From: Typhlomys cinereus
Taxonomy: Eukaryota > Chordata > Mammalia > Rodentia > Platacanthomyidae
DNA length: 64,000 nucleotides
Direction: 5' to 3'
Assembly: GCA_023101885.1 (NCBI GenBank)
Contig: JALPQD010000016.1
Span: 13,299,134 to 13,363,133, forward strand
Part shown: positions 23,360 through 35,119 of the stretch, piece by piece
Numbering within the stretch: the stretch's first letter is position 1
Layout: every line of letters begins with the position of its first letter
Position numbers and translations under genes: made by a program
Notes under the pieces: model-generated
What the model was told of the DNA's origin: nothing
The model's input: the letters and a program-made list of their open reading frames with translations, nothing else
The model's database searches: none

Positions 23360-25380
23360 TAATATGTAAGACACAGTTTTGGGTACTGGTAAAGGTGTTC
23401 TAGACACAGACTGATTTTATGTCAGTTGAGACTCAGTTTCTTGATTCATAGAGATGTGTTTGTTTGTTGTTGGGTCCTTCTCCATTTAGCTCTGTGTTGA
23501 GAAGGAGGAAAGGGAAGGGGAACCACTTTTGTATGGATACATCTTCAGGTTTTAATAACCTACTGACCTCCAAAAGGCCTTGACTTAAGAACTTGGTCCA
23601 GTTATATACATTTGGAGAGAGACAGACTAGAGCACAATCAAAGCTGTTTCAAAGAGATTCAAAGAATCTCTTGAGGTGTATTGTGATGTCATCATTTTCA
23701 TTGTAGTTAATTTGAAGACTCATCAACTGAAGTTTTTGATTCCAGAATGGGATTACACTAGCTGGATCTACTTTGTACATACTCTTACATACAGTTCAGC
23801 TAGTAACAGTACAGCAACATTTTGATATTATTTAAAATAATCTAAGTGTTTTTGTCTTTTGTAAAATAGGCATGTAAATCTTTCTTTTATGAAAGATATA
23901 GAAATTTCAGCTAGTTAGCAGATACCCCTTCTTTATTTCTCATAGACTAATGATGACCTAAACTCTCCTCATGCAAACAAAGATGAAAAAAATGAATCAA
24001 GTTTTCACATTCAGAGATTATCATAATGACCTGTCTAGAACACAGTAGAGGCATTAATGGCAGGGCATGTAATCAGAATGAAGGTGTAGGTCATAGATAT
24101 GTGGCTTACCACTTAATAAAATCACTTAACAGGAGAGAACTGTGTATTGGCATATGTAACTTGAGCCTCACTATGGCACTCAACATTTAAGCTTGAGCTT
24201 TTGGCTAAACGTTTTTCTTTGCAGATTTCCTAAATCATCAGTGTATAGTAGCAGAATGCACTCAAAAACTACAAAGGCATTTATTGATAAAGCTCAGTGT
24301 GGATTAACTGCTTTAAAGAATTCAGAAAGCAAAATTATATCTCCTTAAAAATAGTTTCCATGTTTATTCACTTGTGTTCAGTTAGTAAAAGGTTTGTTCT
24401 AATCTCTCTCTTAATTTCCATACTAAATATATACACAGAGACACACATGTGTGTGCAAACCTAGACAAGTATTATATTTCTTTCAGCATGGTTAAGGAAA
24501 CATTGCAGAATAGGTTTTTTTTATCATAGAATGAATTTTGCATTTAAAGCTTTCTATTTTAAGATAATGTTTGGCATTTTTGGTACTCTAGAGTTTTATT
24601 GGAGATTCTATGGTTTGAACTCCTGATAAGAAGAAGAGCATTGGGGAAAAATGGTGAAAAACTCTGAAAGTGTAAGACAATGGAAGTGAAGGTGTATTTA
24701 TTTTGATTAAGTGAAATGTTCCATGTCATATGCTAATAAGAACCAATGAACATAACTTACTAATAGATTCTGGAATGCAGAAAAAAATTCTTAAATCACT
24801 GGATTAGAGAGAAATGAGGCAGAAAGGAGACCATATTTTGGGAATAAGTATGAAAGCTATCCATGACTTATTTTTTTAAGTCCTGATGTGAACATGAGTG
24901 AATTGTACAAAGAGGATTGTGCATGTTAATCTATTTGAAGATAAGATGATCATATCAAGCATTTCTCTAGAAAGAAGTTATCTGTGTAGACTTTGTGCTT
25001 CCCACTGCTTAAAAAGGCTAAGAAAAAAATTTCCTTGATCCCAACTACTGGCCAGTTTGCTGCCTCATACAGTCATCTAGGGACCTCATCTAGTATAGCG
25101 TCCACTGACATATTCATTCAGTCAGTTTTCATTCTTTCCAATGATTAACTTGATCTGGACTTGGTGAATTACCCAATGTGAGCAAAGTTCCATGCTGGGC
25201 ACTTTGCTTAGACCAAATGGTATATGAAAAAGTTGTCCATCTTAACTTCATAAGCTGTGATCCTAATCAAGGTATGATACCATAAGGTAAGAGACTACTC
25301 ATTGCTCACATATAAGGCACCGCAAACAAGCCATGTAGTCTTTCTGATGTGATAAAAATTAACAAAATAACTCCTTAGGG
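23360..25380. other. Unassigned AT-rich sequence
   Basis: No gene, RNA gene or repeat family recognised in about 2 kb. Confidence 0.5.
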
Positions 25381-25384
25381 TTGC

Positions 25385-25750
25385 AGTTAATTTTCTTTTT
25401 GTTGCTGTGAGACAGTAGTCACATGTAACTTAGGGAAGAAAGAATATTTATTGGACTTATGATTCCAGAGAGGAATGTAGCCTACCATTGTGGGACTTGC
25501 ATTTCAGAAGGCACTGCTGACAGACAGAATCAAGAGCACAGTTCAGGTCATTGCAGCCCTCAAAGCATCTTTCATCGGGAGCAAGAAGGAATTATTGGGG
25601 GAAGAGCAGGCTATTAAACCTCAAGACACACCTTCTATGATGTGCCATTTTCAAACAAGGCTCTACGTCTTAAAAGTGCTAAAACTTTCCCAAACATTAA
25701 CGTTAACATATAATTCAAACAGACAAGCCTCTACATTTAAACCATTTCTC
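25385..25750 (-). mobile_element. URR1-like rodent repeat, antisense
   Basis: TTTTTGTTGCTGTGAGACAG opens it, followed by AAGAATATTTATTGGACTTA and TTATGATTCCAGAGAGGAATG. It ends with a pattern of cleared lipid-like GC words (CTCAAGACACACCTTCTATGA, CTTTCCCAAACATT). This is the reverse of the order seen at 29050-29335. The open frame 25490-25753 is inside it and is not a gene. Confidence 0.5.
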
Positions 25751-25754
25751 TAAG

Positions 25755-26515
25755 GATCATTTACATTCTGCTTTTTCATAATAATGAGCATCCTGATAAT
25801 GATACCCATGACAAAGAAGCTAATGCAATTTGATGACAATAATAATGTGTTCAGATGTTCACCAAATGTTAACTTGACTGAAAATACACAACATGGAGTA
25901 CCTCATGCAAAACTTAGGTATTTTTTATATATTGCACATGATGAAAACAGGCCCTAGTCGAATGAATAGAAACTTGAAGATCTGCAGTTTAAACTCAGCA
26001 TGAATAACTTTGAAACTATCATTTGGTATGACTTTCTGCAAAAACATTTGCCAGTTGATAATGGTTGCTGTGGGTAGCAACAGTGCTAGAGAAAAATATA
26101 CTTATTGTAAAGAGAGGTTTTTAAAGACAGGAGAAACGTCCACTCAGTACAATTTGGGATTTTTCTTCTATCCATCAGACTCACAGTTAAAAAATCCAGA
26201 CAACTTTTTATAGTCTCTCATGCCACTTAACTTACCTCTCCATTAACTTGGCAGAAATATCACCATGGCAACCAGTTTCTTTTGATTGTATTTACACTAA
26301 AGTTTCCATTTTAACTACTGTCCTTCAGACAACTGTCCAACTCAGGCTTGAAAGTAAGTTAGGAAAACAGACTTGTAAATGGTTAAATGTTAAAGTACAA
26401 CAAAAAAGTGCTTTCAGCCAATTTCCTGAGTTAGAATTATTTACAGAGAGACAGCAGTACTAGCAGTCATAGAAATAATTGTAACTTGTTTTCTATTAAA
26501 TTACATGGCATAAAT
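25755..26515. other. Unassigned AT-rich sequence
   Basis: Open frames at 26010-26213 and 26248-26463 have no recognisable domain. I see no gene. Confidence 0.5.
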
Positions 26516-26519
26516 GGGA

Positions 26520-26660
26520 ACCCTTCACATATGTTATTTCATTTCTTCAAGCAGCACTGTCACATAATTAATACAAATGAGGAAATTGGGTCACTGTCTG
26601 GTTATGTACCTTCTCTAAGGTCAAATAATAGCTAATGAGGCATGTCTGACAACATATGAC
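26520..26660 (+). mobile_element. MIR SINE
   Basis: ACATATGTTATTTCATTTCTT, then ATACAAATGAGGAAATTGGG, then TCTCTAAGGTCAAATAATAGC follows the MIR order (attatctcatttaa / gatgaggaaactgaggc / aggtcacacagctag). An ancient mammalian repeat. Confidence 0.7.
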
Positions 26661-26872
26661 AAGTTATACAGACCTTTCCTTTTATCTTACTGATCCTTGC
26701 AGCATGATTTAAGAACACCTGTGTTTGCCTGGTTCATCTATGGCAAGTTATTTTCTTGTCAGGCAATTTACATGGCCTTCTCTAGAAGCAGAGTCTGAAT
26801 CTGAGGTTCCCGTGAAAATGACTGTTTGAGAGAATGCACCCAAGAAAACATATGGATATGATACTTTAAAGT

Positions 26873-26908
26873 CTCTCCCTCCTTCTCTCTCTCTCCCTCT
26901 CCTCTCTC
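26873..26908. repeat. (TC)n-rich microsatellite
   Basis: TCTC/CCTT tract. Confidence 0.85.
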
Positions 26909-27224
26909 ATCCATACTCTATTTAAAATACACCATACCCAAAATCTGCATTGATCAATTTATATCCACTTGTAGTAGGTAAAATCAGGCCAAGAGGTCAT
27001 GGTCATAGAGCAAACACCTGCATGTCAGTAAAACATTTCAAATAAAAATCAGTTTGCAATAAATATAAATACATATCTCATAAACACCCTTCATTTTTAG
27101 CCTAAAATATATATCAATTATATACACGTAATGTCCTCTGAAACTTCAGAAGTGTGGACTATGTTAAAAATTTTAATGAAATTTTTATTTTTTTATCCAA
27201 GAATGCAATGCTTTGAAAACAAAG

Positions 27225-27350
27225 GGGTTTACCCCCTCTGCATTTTGCAGATGAGCAAAATGCTCAAGCCCCCAGATAATGTGCTTTGATTGCAGAGTCA
27301 CAGTGCTGAGTGTCACTACAAGGGCTTCTTACCATTTCTATGCATCCTCA
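27225..27350 (+). mobile_element. Possible MIR fragment
   Basis: CATTTTGCAGATGAGCAAAAT followed by CAGAGTCACAGTGCTGAGTG fits the middle of MIR. Weak, because the later part is diverged. The open frame 27279-27596 has no domain I recognise. Confidence 0.35.
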
Positions 27351-27970
27351 CATCTCCGCAGCCTTAACAGAACCGGTATTTCCAGAGGAATTGTTGTAGG
27401 AGACAGACAGCATGACCCTTTTATGATTCTCTCCACCCTTCCTTCTGCATTAAACCAGGGTCAAGAAGCCCAGCTCAGGTCTCCACAGGCTCCTTTCAAG
27501 GAGCAACCCCAGGGTTCCCTAGAAGCCATTCATCTGGCTTCCATCATCATAGGAGATGCTCACAGCCTGTCACTCTCTTACCAGCAGGCTGTTTAGATAA
27601 ATATCTCACAGATCATCTTCCTTTTTCCTTCTTTCTACTTAAAACTCCCTGTATACTACCTCCCTCTGCAATTTCCAAGGAATTAATCCTAGATAAGGAC
27701 AATTTTTTTTGAGTAGAAAGAATTTGTATGGATTCATTTGAAGCAAAAGCATCTTTTGACGACTCCATTTTGCTACTGCAAATGGAACACTCACAATAGC
27801 AAATTACTACAGAAAGATTGGAAGAAGACTCAGAACAACTTTAATGTTAAATAGCATCACAGGTGTGATCTTTTAAATATAAATATATGTATATGTGTAT
27901 ATGAGGAATATATATGTATATATATATATTTATAAGAGGAACAATATGACACCTTAAAATAAGAAGGAAT

Positions 27971-28194
27971 AGGCTGAAAAGATGACTCAGGGGTTAAGAC
28001 TCTGCCTAGCAAGCAGAAGGTTCTGAGTTTAGATTCCAGGTCCCATGTAAAAATACCAGCAGAATAGACTGTGACCTGCACTTCTGGCCCTGGTAGGCAT
28101 AGCCTGGAAAATCCCAGAGCAAAGCAAAATGGAGGTAGAAACAATCGAGGAAGATTCCTGAAGTCACTCTTGTTCCTTCACAGGGGTACACAGT

Positions 28195-28225
<31 letters not shown>

Positions 28226-28290
28226 TGCACACACACATACATGCACACATATGTACATGCACACATACACATAACAAATAAAATCTTACA
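27971..28290 (+). mobile_element. Main tRNA-type SINE of this genome, older copy
   Basis: Same family as the copies at 29551 and 33667: head GACTCAGGGGTTAAGACTCTG, B-box-like GAGTTTAGATTCC, body CTGCACTTCTGGCCCTGGTAG and AGAGCAAAGCAAAATGGAGG, then (CA)n tail (28197-28270) and AATAAAATC. A diverged 15-base TSD (AAAATAAGAAGGAAT / AAAATAACAAGGAGT) lies at 27956-27970 and 28291-28305. More substitutions than the other copies, so an older insertion. Confidence 0.85.
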
Positions 28291-28309
28291 AAAATAACAA
28301 GGAGTTATT

Positions 28310-29040
28310 GAATATTTATATGACCTTGTTACTATAGTCTTGCTTCATAAATATATTTTTCCTCTAAAGAATTTCACAATTCTATTAAACATGTCTGATT
28401 ATCACTAGTTAATAATGAGCTATCAGAACTCATGACAGTAGGGCAAATAATATGTCCATGTGGTATTCAAGCATTTTTATTTATCCCATATTGTTAGAGA
28501 AAAAAGGAAGAAGAGGGGTAGGGAAGGAATGTAGATCAGGAACCCAGGCTTCATCCATGGAAACTGAAGTTTATTCAGGAAATTCCTCCAAACTCCAGAG
28601 AGGGGGCAGCAATTTGCCCACGAGATGGAAGTTACTACTGATTTGGAGTCAGGAGTGTGAGCTTTTAACAGGTGGAGTGCAGGGGAAGGAATTTAAGTTT
28701 GATTGATTCAGTCTCAGACCAACTAGGGGTCTGTCCAATTTTCTGTTTTTCTTATCAGATCCTATTAATATTCTAGGTGGGATCGCTGTTCTAGATCTGT
28801 TTGCAACCTCAGATCTATCAAGGGGGGATCTCTGTTTTGAAGTCTAATTCCAGGTATCAAATGTCTTTTACCCATTTATATATCCATAAAATAAGGTAAA
28901 GATTGAGTGTTCAAAGCATTTGACTTCACAAAGCCAACCTGTAAACTTAGTCAAGACGTTTTTTTTGTGGTTGGAAAGAGAAATATCCTCCCACTGGCTT
29001 ATGTATTTCAATATTTGATCTGCAGCCACTGGTACTCTTT
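28310..29040. other. Unassigned sequence
   Basis: The stretch 28500-28860 is less AT-rich but shows no repeat family or gene that I recognise. The open frame 28452-28706 is unsupported. Confidence 0.45.
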
Positions 29041-29049
29041 GAAAAGGTT

Positions 29050-29335
29050 GTGGAACCATCAGGAAATGGGACTTTGCTGAAGGATGTCATTGGGCGGTGG
29101 ACTCTTAAGATTTAGAACCCAGCCTTACTTGTTGCTCTTTTAGTGCTTCTTAAGCAGAAATACAGGGCAAATGACTTCCTCCTGTTGCCACCATGCCTTG
29201 TCTGTCTGTTGCCTTGTTTTCCTGCCATGATGCCATGATGCATTGTATCCCTCTGGAATCATAAAACAACAATAACCTTTTCTTTCTTAACTTCTTTCAA
29301 GGTATTGTATTACAGTGATGGAAAATCTAGTTCAC
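29050..29335 (+). mobile_element. URR1-like rodent repeat
   Basis: GGTTGTGGAACCATCAGGAA, GGACTTTGCTGAAGGATGTCA, TGTTGCCACCATGCCTTGTC, CATTGTATCCCTCTGGAATC and TTCTTTCTTAACTTCTTTCAA occur in the order of a very common rodent dispersed repeat (non-autonomous DNA transposon, as I recall it). Confidence 0.6.
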
Positions 29336-29549
29336 TTAGATTTCAATCCAGTCTGTCTACATCCACAGAAGGGGGCATACTTTATTGTCTCAGAAATGCA
29401 ATCACTCCCAATGAAGCAACTGGGTTCTCAGTCTGTAGGAGTGATACTGCAGAATAATTTATAAACATCATGTGTTTTGGTTCCCTATTTTAATCTCACT
29501 GAAATGGAAATAGAGGTGAATTAGTGTAGTCATTTAAGAAATGAGATCT

Positions 29550-29842
29550 TTGGGCTGGAGAGGTGGCTCAGGGGTTAAGCCTCCGCCTTGCAGGCGGAAG
29601 GTCCCGAGTTCGGATCCCAGATCCCACGTATAGACGCCAGACGGAAGCGGGGGCGGCCTGCGCTTCTGGTCCTGGTAGGGCGGAGCCTGTGAATCCCAGG
29701 GCGGAAGGAGATGGAGGCGTCCACGGTGGTTCGCGAATTCGTCCGTGGTTCTACACATACACAGACCCACACATACACACACACACACAGACACGCGCGT
29801 GTGCACATACACACAGTTGAATAAATAATAATAATAAAAAAA

Positions 29843-29875
<33 letters not shown>
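29550..29875 (+). mobile_element. Main tRNA-type SINE, young copy with TSD
   Basis: A near-intact copy. The pol III A box TGGCTCAGGGG is at 29564-29574 and the B box GAGTTCGGATCCC at 29606-29618. A unique GC-rich body follows (GACGCCAGACGGAAGCGGGG onward), then a CA-rich segment (about 29755-29815), then AATAAATAATAATAATA and a long poly(A). The perfect 14-base TSD AAGAAATGAGATCT lies at 29536-29549 and 29876-29889. Many CpGs (GCGGGGGCGG) suggest recent insertion. It is much more GC-rich than its surroundings. Frames within it are not genes. Confidence 0.93.
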
Positions 29876-29879
<4 letters not shown>

Positions 29880-30242
29880 AATGAGATCTCTAAGCACTAT
29901 TTGTCTGATGCTGGACTTTGACATGTCTTGTACATAGGAACCTTTATTTTTTGCAAATTTTTCAGAAGCAAAGAAGTCATTGCAGTGTTGAAAATTATGT
30001 TGTAAAATCTATAAGAACATATCATAAGAGACATAGATTGACATTAATAGACTTGGCAATTAAATTATAACAGAATCTCTTTTTCACTCTGTTCTCTCTT
30101 CAAAATTTTATGGTCTGGTGAGAAAGACTCAATCTGCTTCTGTCAATGAAATGAACACCTTAATTATATTCATATGACCTAAATGATTGGCCGATTTGAA
30201 TATTAAATTCACATACACACATACACACACACAAATTTGAAG

Positions 30243-30350
30243 CTGGATGTTATTATGGGGGTCAAACTGGCCTCAAATTCTTAATTCCCTTCACTTAGCT
30301 TACCAAAGTCTGAAATTATAGATATGGGCAATGAATCTCAGCCTAATAGA
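30243..30350 (-). mobile_element. B1-like SINE, antisense, old
   Basis: GGGGTCAAACTGGCCTCAAAT, CTTACCAAAGTCTGAAATTA and ATAGATATGGGCAATGAATC follow the antisense B1/Alu order (caggctggcctcgaactc / cccaagtgctggaatta / caggcatgcgcca). Confidence 0.65.
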
Positions 30351-30965
30351 ACTAGCTAAAGGGTATTAGTAAACCACATGTCTTTACAAATTTCTAGTGA
30401 TAACCTTTTCTTCCCACACATTCTCCAGAGGTGGTTGGAGAATGGCTATTTTGATTGTGAAGTTGTGTTTATCTTAAGGTAGCAAACTTCTTGATGTCAG
30501 ATTCCCCAGTAAGCTCTGGCCTTATTCCTCTGGAGTTTTAAATATTGGTGGAATAAAACTTGGAATGTAAGAATGATGAAGAAAATGTGATTTTTTAAGG
30601 ATTTACAGAGAAAATCTGATGTTTAGAATACATAGCAGAACTAAAAAAATTCTTAACATTTTCACACTTTTATCAAGTGTTTTGAGAGGTGCAACTTTAG
30701 TCTGATAGGAGCATGCTGGTTAATAAAATGTTAAATACCTGTTCTTTTGGCTGGAGTCACATCAATTCTCTGGAAACACACTGGTGATTTCTTGCTGAGT
30801 CAGCTGTGAAAAGCCTTGATAAATGTCTTTGATTAATAAAACATTGAGAATCAAATTAAAAATTACTGAATACATGCAGTGTCTTTGGTAGAGAAGATGG
30901 CTCAATATATATGCAAGGTTTTCATTGCCAGAGAAATGGGAATAGTTCATCGTAAAAGTTAAATT

Positions 30966-31100
30966 TTTCTGAGCATTTATCCTGTGTTAGACACTTTTAT
31001 AAAGTGTTTTACAAGTATCGTCTTTATAATCTTTATAATGAGGAGAGATTCAGTTTTAATTCTTGTTTAGTAAAAAAAGAAAATGTACTATCTTACTGAA
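30966..31100 (+). mobile_element. MIR SINE
   Basis: TGAGCATTTATCCTGTGTTA, GACACTTTTATAAAGTGTTTT and ACAAGTATCGTCTTTATAATC match the first half of MIR closely in order (tgagcacttactatgtgcca / ggcactgttctaagcacttt / acatgtattaactcattt). Confidence 0.7.
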
Positions 31101-31282
31101 AAATTAGTAAAGATTCTCTCATAAGATCATATTCTCTTATTCATTATAACATATTTTTAAGAAATTTGAGTAAGGAGTAAAAAATATTTGAACAAGGAGA
31201 TTTTCAGTAATGTAGCAGGCTGAAAAATGGTTTTGCAAATCCTGTGTTTACAGGAAAGGGAAGATTTTTTCCTTAATTTCAT

Positions 31283-32326
31283 TCAATGAGCCTCCACATA
31301 ATCATGTCTGACTTGGTGTGAGAAAAGAGGTGAAAGTGATATGAAGGTGGATTCAGAAATGAAGTAGACAAGTCCAAGCAAAAAAATGTCATCAGTTACC
31401 CGGAGACTGAGGGGGTAAGGGATGGATTCTTTCTTCAGAGATTCCACAGCAAGGAAAATCAAACTTTCTCTCATCTGGCACTGTAGTGATGCTAGACAGC
31501 TGACTTCCAGAACTGTGAGAAAATACATTCGTGTTGTATAAAACGCATAGCTTGATTCCATTTGTTAGAATAATCAAGAGAATATGATACAGAGTATGAA
31601 AGAAGTTCACACAAAAATTATGACATACCCTAGTTCATTTGTACATTCAGAAAAATCATTTATAGTGAAATCACTGATTGAGAGCTCCCTGGAAAAATCT
31701 GGTTCTTCTCCCTCCTCCCCTGGTATTTTCAGTTCAGCTGAGGACACCACTTATTTTCCAGCTGAAACTCCCCCTTGAGTAATCACAGAAAAGTCCTTCT
31801 TACTTCCAAAGGTTCTGTCTGATTTATTGCAGTCAGAAGCCTGCATAGTTGTACTTCCTTCTTGATGAATCTCACTTGAGACTTCCCAGCCTGCTTCGCC
31901 TAGATATCCACATGGTTTTGAAAATACTCTTTTAATCAACAGATGTGCTTTCTGTCAGGTAGAAAATGTGCATATCCTGTCTTCCATGATTTCTAAATTA
32001 AAAAAATATACTGTAGGCAAAGTACCATCTGAAAGTACAACCCATTCAATTTTTAAAAATTATTGACTATTTTTAGAGTTATTATCATTTTGAAAGAAAT
32101 GAAGCAATTAAATTTTGCTGAAGGATGTAGTTTTCTCATTAAGCTCATCCTCTATAGTTAAATGTATTTTAGATCTATGGACAGGCAGCATATTACACGA
32201 GAAAGATTGTTTCAAAGGAAAATTTCCCCTTTGATTCATACAATCTGAGGTTGACAGGATATTAAGCAAGCTATTATACTCTTCGATCTTTGATTTCTTC
32301 ATTTTCAGAGTAGATAGATCCTTCAT
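31283..32326 (-). pseudogene. Decayed coding-like tract, unidentified gene
   Basis: Reading the minus strand in one frame from 32326 down to about 31618 gives about 236 codons with only four internal stops (at 32108, near 32060, near 31957 and at 31751), in sequence where stops would normally come about every 14 to 20 codons. The peptide pieces look like real low-complexity protein: SLLNILSTSDCMNQRGNFPL, EWVVLSDGTLPTVYFFNLE, CGYLGEAGWEVSSEIHQEG, and an acidic AELKIPGEEGEEPDFSRELS. Further down, another frame (31610-31392) reads SSGSQLSSITTVPDERKFDF, suggesting a frameshift near 31600. I do not recognise the gene. It may be a processed pseudogene or a dead exon; no poly(A) tract is clear at the low-coordinate end. 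Confidence 0.4.
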
Positions 32327-32351
32327 GGAATCTGCTCATGTAAGTCCGTGT

Positions 32352-32402
32352 GTACATGTGTATGTATAAGTGTGTATGTGTGTGTGTGTTTGTGTGTGTG
32401 TT
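32352..32402. repeat. (TG)n microsatellite
   Basis: Imperfect TG run with CATG, TATG and TTTG interruptions, directly next to the coding-like tract ending at 32326. Confidence 0.9.
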
Positions 32403-32629
32403 TGCATTGATGGGGGAATATAAAAAATGAAAATGCATTATCTATACTTTTTTATACATCATTATGTCAAAGACCATAGTTTGATGGATAATTCATAATT
32501 TTCAGGACATAACTTATTTGCGTTACATAAACTATGTTGAGTCAAGAAGTTTATAAAATATGTATGAGTATTATTTCAAGGTATAGGAAAAAACTGTACT
32601 GAATCTGTACTGTTGAGACCTAAATGGAA

Positions 32630-32722
32630 GCCCCAGCATGATGTCTCACATCCTCAATCCCAGCACTTGGAAATATTTCAAAGCAAGCCAGACCTATCTG
32701 ATCTTGTCTCAAGAAAATTTAA
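32630..32722 (+). mobile_element. B1-like SINE, sense
   Basis: GCATGATGTCTCACATCCTC, AATCCCAGCACTTGGAAATA and ACCTATCTGATCTTGTCTCAA follow the B1 order. Confidence 0.65.
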
Positions 32723-32729
32723 AAGAGCT

Positions 32730-33640
32730 AAAGTAGTATGTCCATCATTTCTCCCTCTTCTTTTAATCTTTTAAAATATTTCGATTTCTTATTTCTGCTC
32801 CATAACCATATTCCATAGTAGCCTACTGGTTGAGTTTTGCCCAGTTATTCAAGGGAGAATAGATTTTTTTTTTTTTTGCTGGATGTCTCATGCCCATATT
32901 AGGAGTTGTAACAACACTGAGAACAGTGGATCTCTCTTTGATAGTTGTCTATGGACACAGATTATCTAAGCTATTCTCTGCCATCCATATCTTCCCATGT
33001 AAGTAGAATGTAAACTATGCCAAACTCTTTTCAATGGTGAATTCCAAAGAAGTGTAAAATCCAAATTGTAGCATCATTTTTTGATATATTGGCTTTGCTG
33101 AATAGCGTTCAGAGATTCATTTATTTAAACATCAGTTTACACAACTTTCCTTGGTAACAGTTCTCACGTTTTCTATGGTTCCCCTTCCCATCTGTGCTTA
33201 AAGAGCTACTCCTCAGTGGCCTACAGCAGTGATGTTCTCCTCAAGTCCTCATACGAGATCATACTCATTGAGAAAGAGTTCAGCCAGGGAAGGAGAGAAA
33301 TGAGAGAAAGAAAATGGGGTGAAGAAAATGACCAAATTCAGCATGTAATACATGAAATAATTAAACATAAAATAATTAAATAATTAAATAAATAATAAAG
33401 TTCATTCTCCATGGACTCTGCAAAGTACAGTATTGCTGATACTACAAGAAAAAAGAATTCAAGTCATTTTCAGAAAACAAAAAAGCTAAGAATCTAAAAC
33501 AATAGAAAACGAACAAACAAACAGGAATATCTACCCTAAATGCAAAGTTCTGAGTCATGTAATGCCTGACATGTAATGGAAATACAGTTACAGGCATACT
33601 CACACTGTGCTTACAGTGTGGTTCTGAGGAAAGCAGAGGA
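32730..33640. other. Unassigned AT-rich sequence
   Basis: A poly(T) run near 32864-32878 and an A/T tetranucleotide stretch (TAAT/TAAA) near 33355-33402. Nothing else recognised. Confidence 0.5.
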
Positions 33641-33666
33641 GAGAAAGTCTCTAATAAACCACTGTG

Positions 33667-33966
33667 GGGGCTGGAGAGGTGGCTCAGGGGTTAAGCCTCT
33701 GCCTTGCAGATGGAAGGTCCTGAGTTCGGATCCTAGACCCCACGTATAGACGCTGGGCGGAAGCGGGGGCTGCCTGCGCTTCTGGTCCTGGTAGGGCGGA
33801 GCCTGTGAATCCCGGGACAGAGTAAACAAGGAGGAGGTGGAGGCGTCCATGGTGGTTCCTGAATTCGTCCGTGGTTCTACACACACATACATACATACCC
33901 ACACATACATACACACACGCGCACACATGCATACACGCACAATTGAATAAATAATAAATAATAAAA
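33667..33966 (+). mobile_element. Main tRNA-type SINE, young copy with TSD
   Basis: Starts GGGGCTGGAGAGGTGGCTCA. The A box TGGCTCAGGGG is at 33680-33690 and the B box GAGTTCGGATCCT at 33722-33734. The body follows through GGTGGTTCCTGAATTCGTCC, then CATA/CACA repeats and GAATAAATAATAAATAATA. TSD of about 14 bases at 33653-33666 (AATAAACCACTGTG) and 33967-33981 (same with one extra C). The frames across it on both strands are SINE shadows. Confidence 0.92.
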
Positions 33967-33989
33967 AATAAACCCACTGTGAGAGCACT

Positions 33990-35040
33990 TCCACAGGAAA
34001 AATGCCCTGTGACAGATACAGAGCAAGAGAACCTAATCCAGGTTAGAAAGAACATTTATTGTACCTCGCGAAAAGAAGTGACTCATGTTTCAAAAAGAGA
34101 GATGCAAAACAAACCCTCATATATCCTGTATGTTTTCTGTATTCTCAAATGCATCCTGAACATCCCCCTTTGTTTTAAATTATTACTTTTATAATCTATT
34201 CATTTTCCTCTACCTCTTCTAGCCTATTTCTCTTTGTTTTAGAAAATGTTTCCACTATTAAACAAATAATATAACTAGCAAAACAAGTATATATCAATAT
34301 TTCCAGTTAGCAAATCAAATAGATCTTTACTGGCCATGTAAGAAAAGCTGGGACTAGCTCTTGGAATCCATGAGATGTGATGTTTGGACTTGTGTGTTTC
34401 TCAAGTGCTTTTACTACAAAGACACAATTGAGTATTTCCTGTAATTAGTGGAGGTGTTCGGTGAAGTCAGAACTCTGTCCTGTGGTTTTCTACAATCAGA
34501 TTTGAACTAATTTAACATTACATTTTCTATTCTGCTCTTACCAATGACGACAGTTCAGTATTTTAAGAGAGTTTTTAATAGTTTCTGAACAGATGCCTTT
34601 TATATCACTGAGTGACAAAAATATTTAAAATAACTGAAGGTTGTTGCCCATGGGGATCACAAGTAGTCTACAAGGGTCAGAAAAACTGAAGCCGCCAATA
34701 TGCAGATACTTTCTTGAAAGTATGTTTTTTCAGCTTGACATTTTAGATGGGAAACTGAAAGGGATGATAAGGAAGACAGTCTACTGAGATCTTGATTGCA
34801 GCTTGTCTAGAGCAATAGCACACAAACTTCAAATTAGGGGTACCATAATTATGAAAGCAATTTCTTGCATTTTTAGGGTTTTTCAGCTGCTCTAGTCAAA
34901 GCAATCAATTATGAAGATGCCTTCTTTCCTATTGACCTCAAGTGAACCCACATAGATATTAATTTCTACTGGACCATCCATCTCTCCTTCTTCAGCAGGA
35001 TTTCTGCCTTCCCACCCTCATTTATATTTACTGTGAAAAA
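33990..35040. other. Unassigned AT-rich sequence
   Basis: No gene or repeat family recognised. Confidence 0.5.
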
Positions 35041-35046
35041 CTATGC

Positions 35047-35117
35047 TAAGGATTGTGGGTATAGCTCAGTGACAGTACACTAAATGTTCTCCAAGGTTTA
35101 CTATTTTAACCTAGAAT
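35047..35117 (+). mobile_element. Possible ID element, old
   Basis: GGATTGTGGGTATAGCTCAG and TCTCCAAGGTTTACTATTTTA resemble the rodent ID element (gctggggatgtagctcagtgg / ccctgggttcgatcc). Short and diverged. Confidence 0.45.
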
Positions 35118-35119
35118 TA

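Noticed and set aside
25490..25753. Open frame of 87 codons
   Set aside because: It lies inside an antisense URR1-like repeat.
29563..29820. Frames of 79-92 codons over the SINE, with Arg/Pro-rich sequence
   Set aside because: Similar frames recur at the other young SINE copies (33611-34055, 51754-52161), so they are shadows of the repeat.
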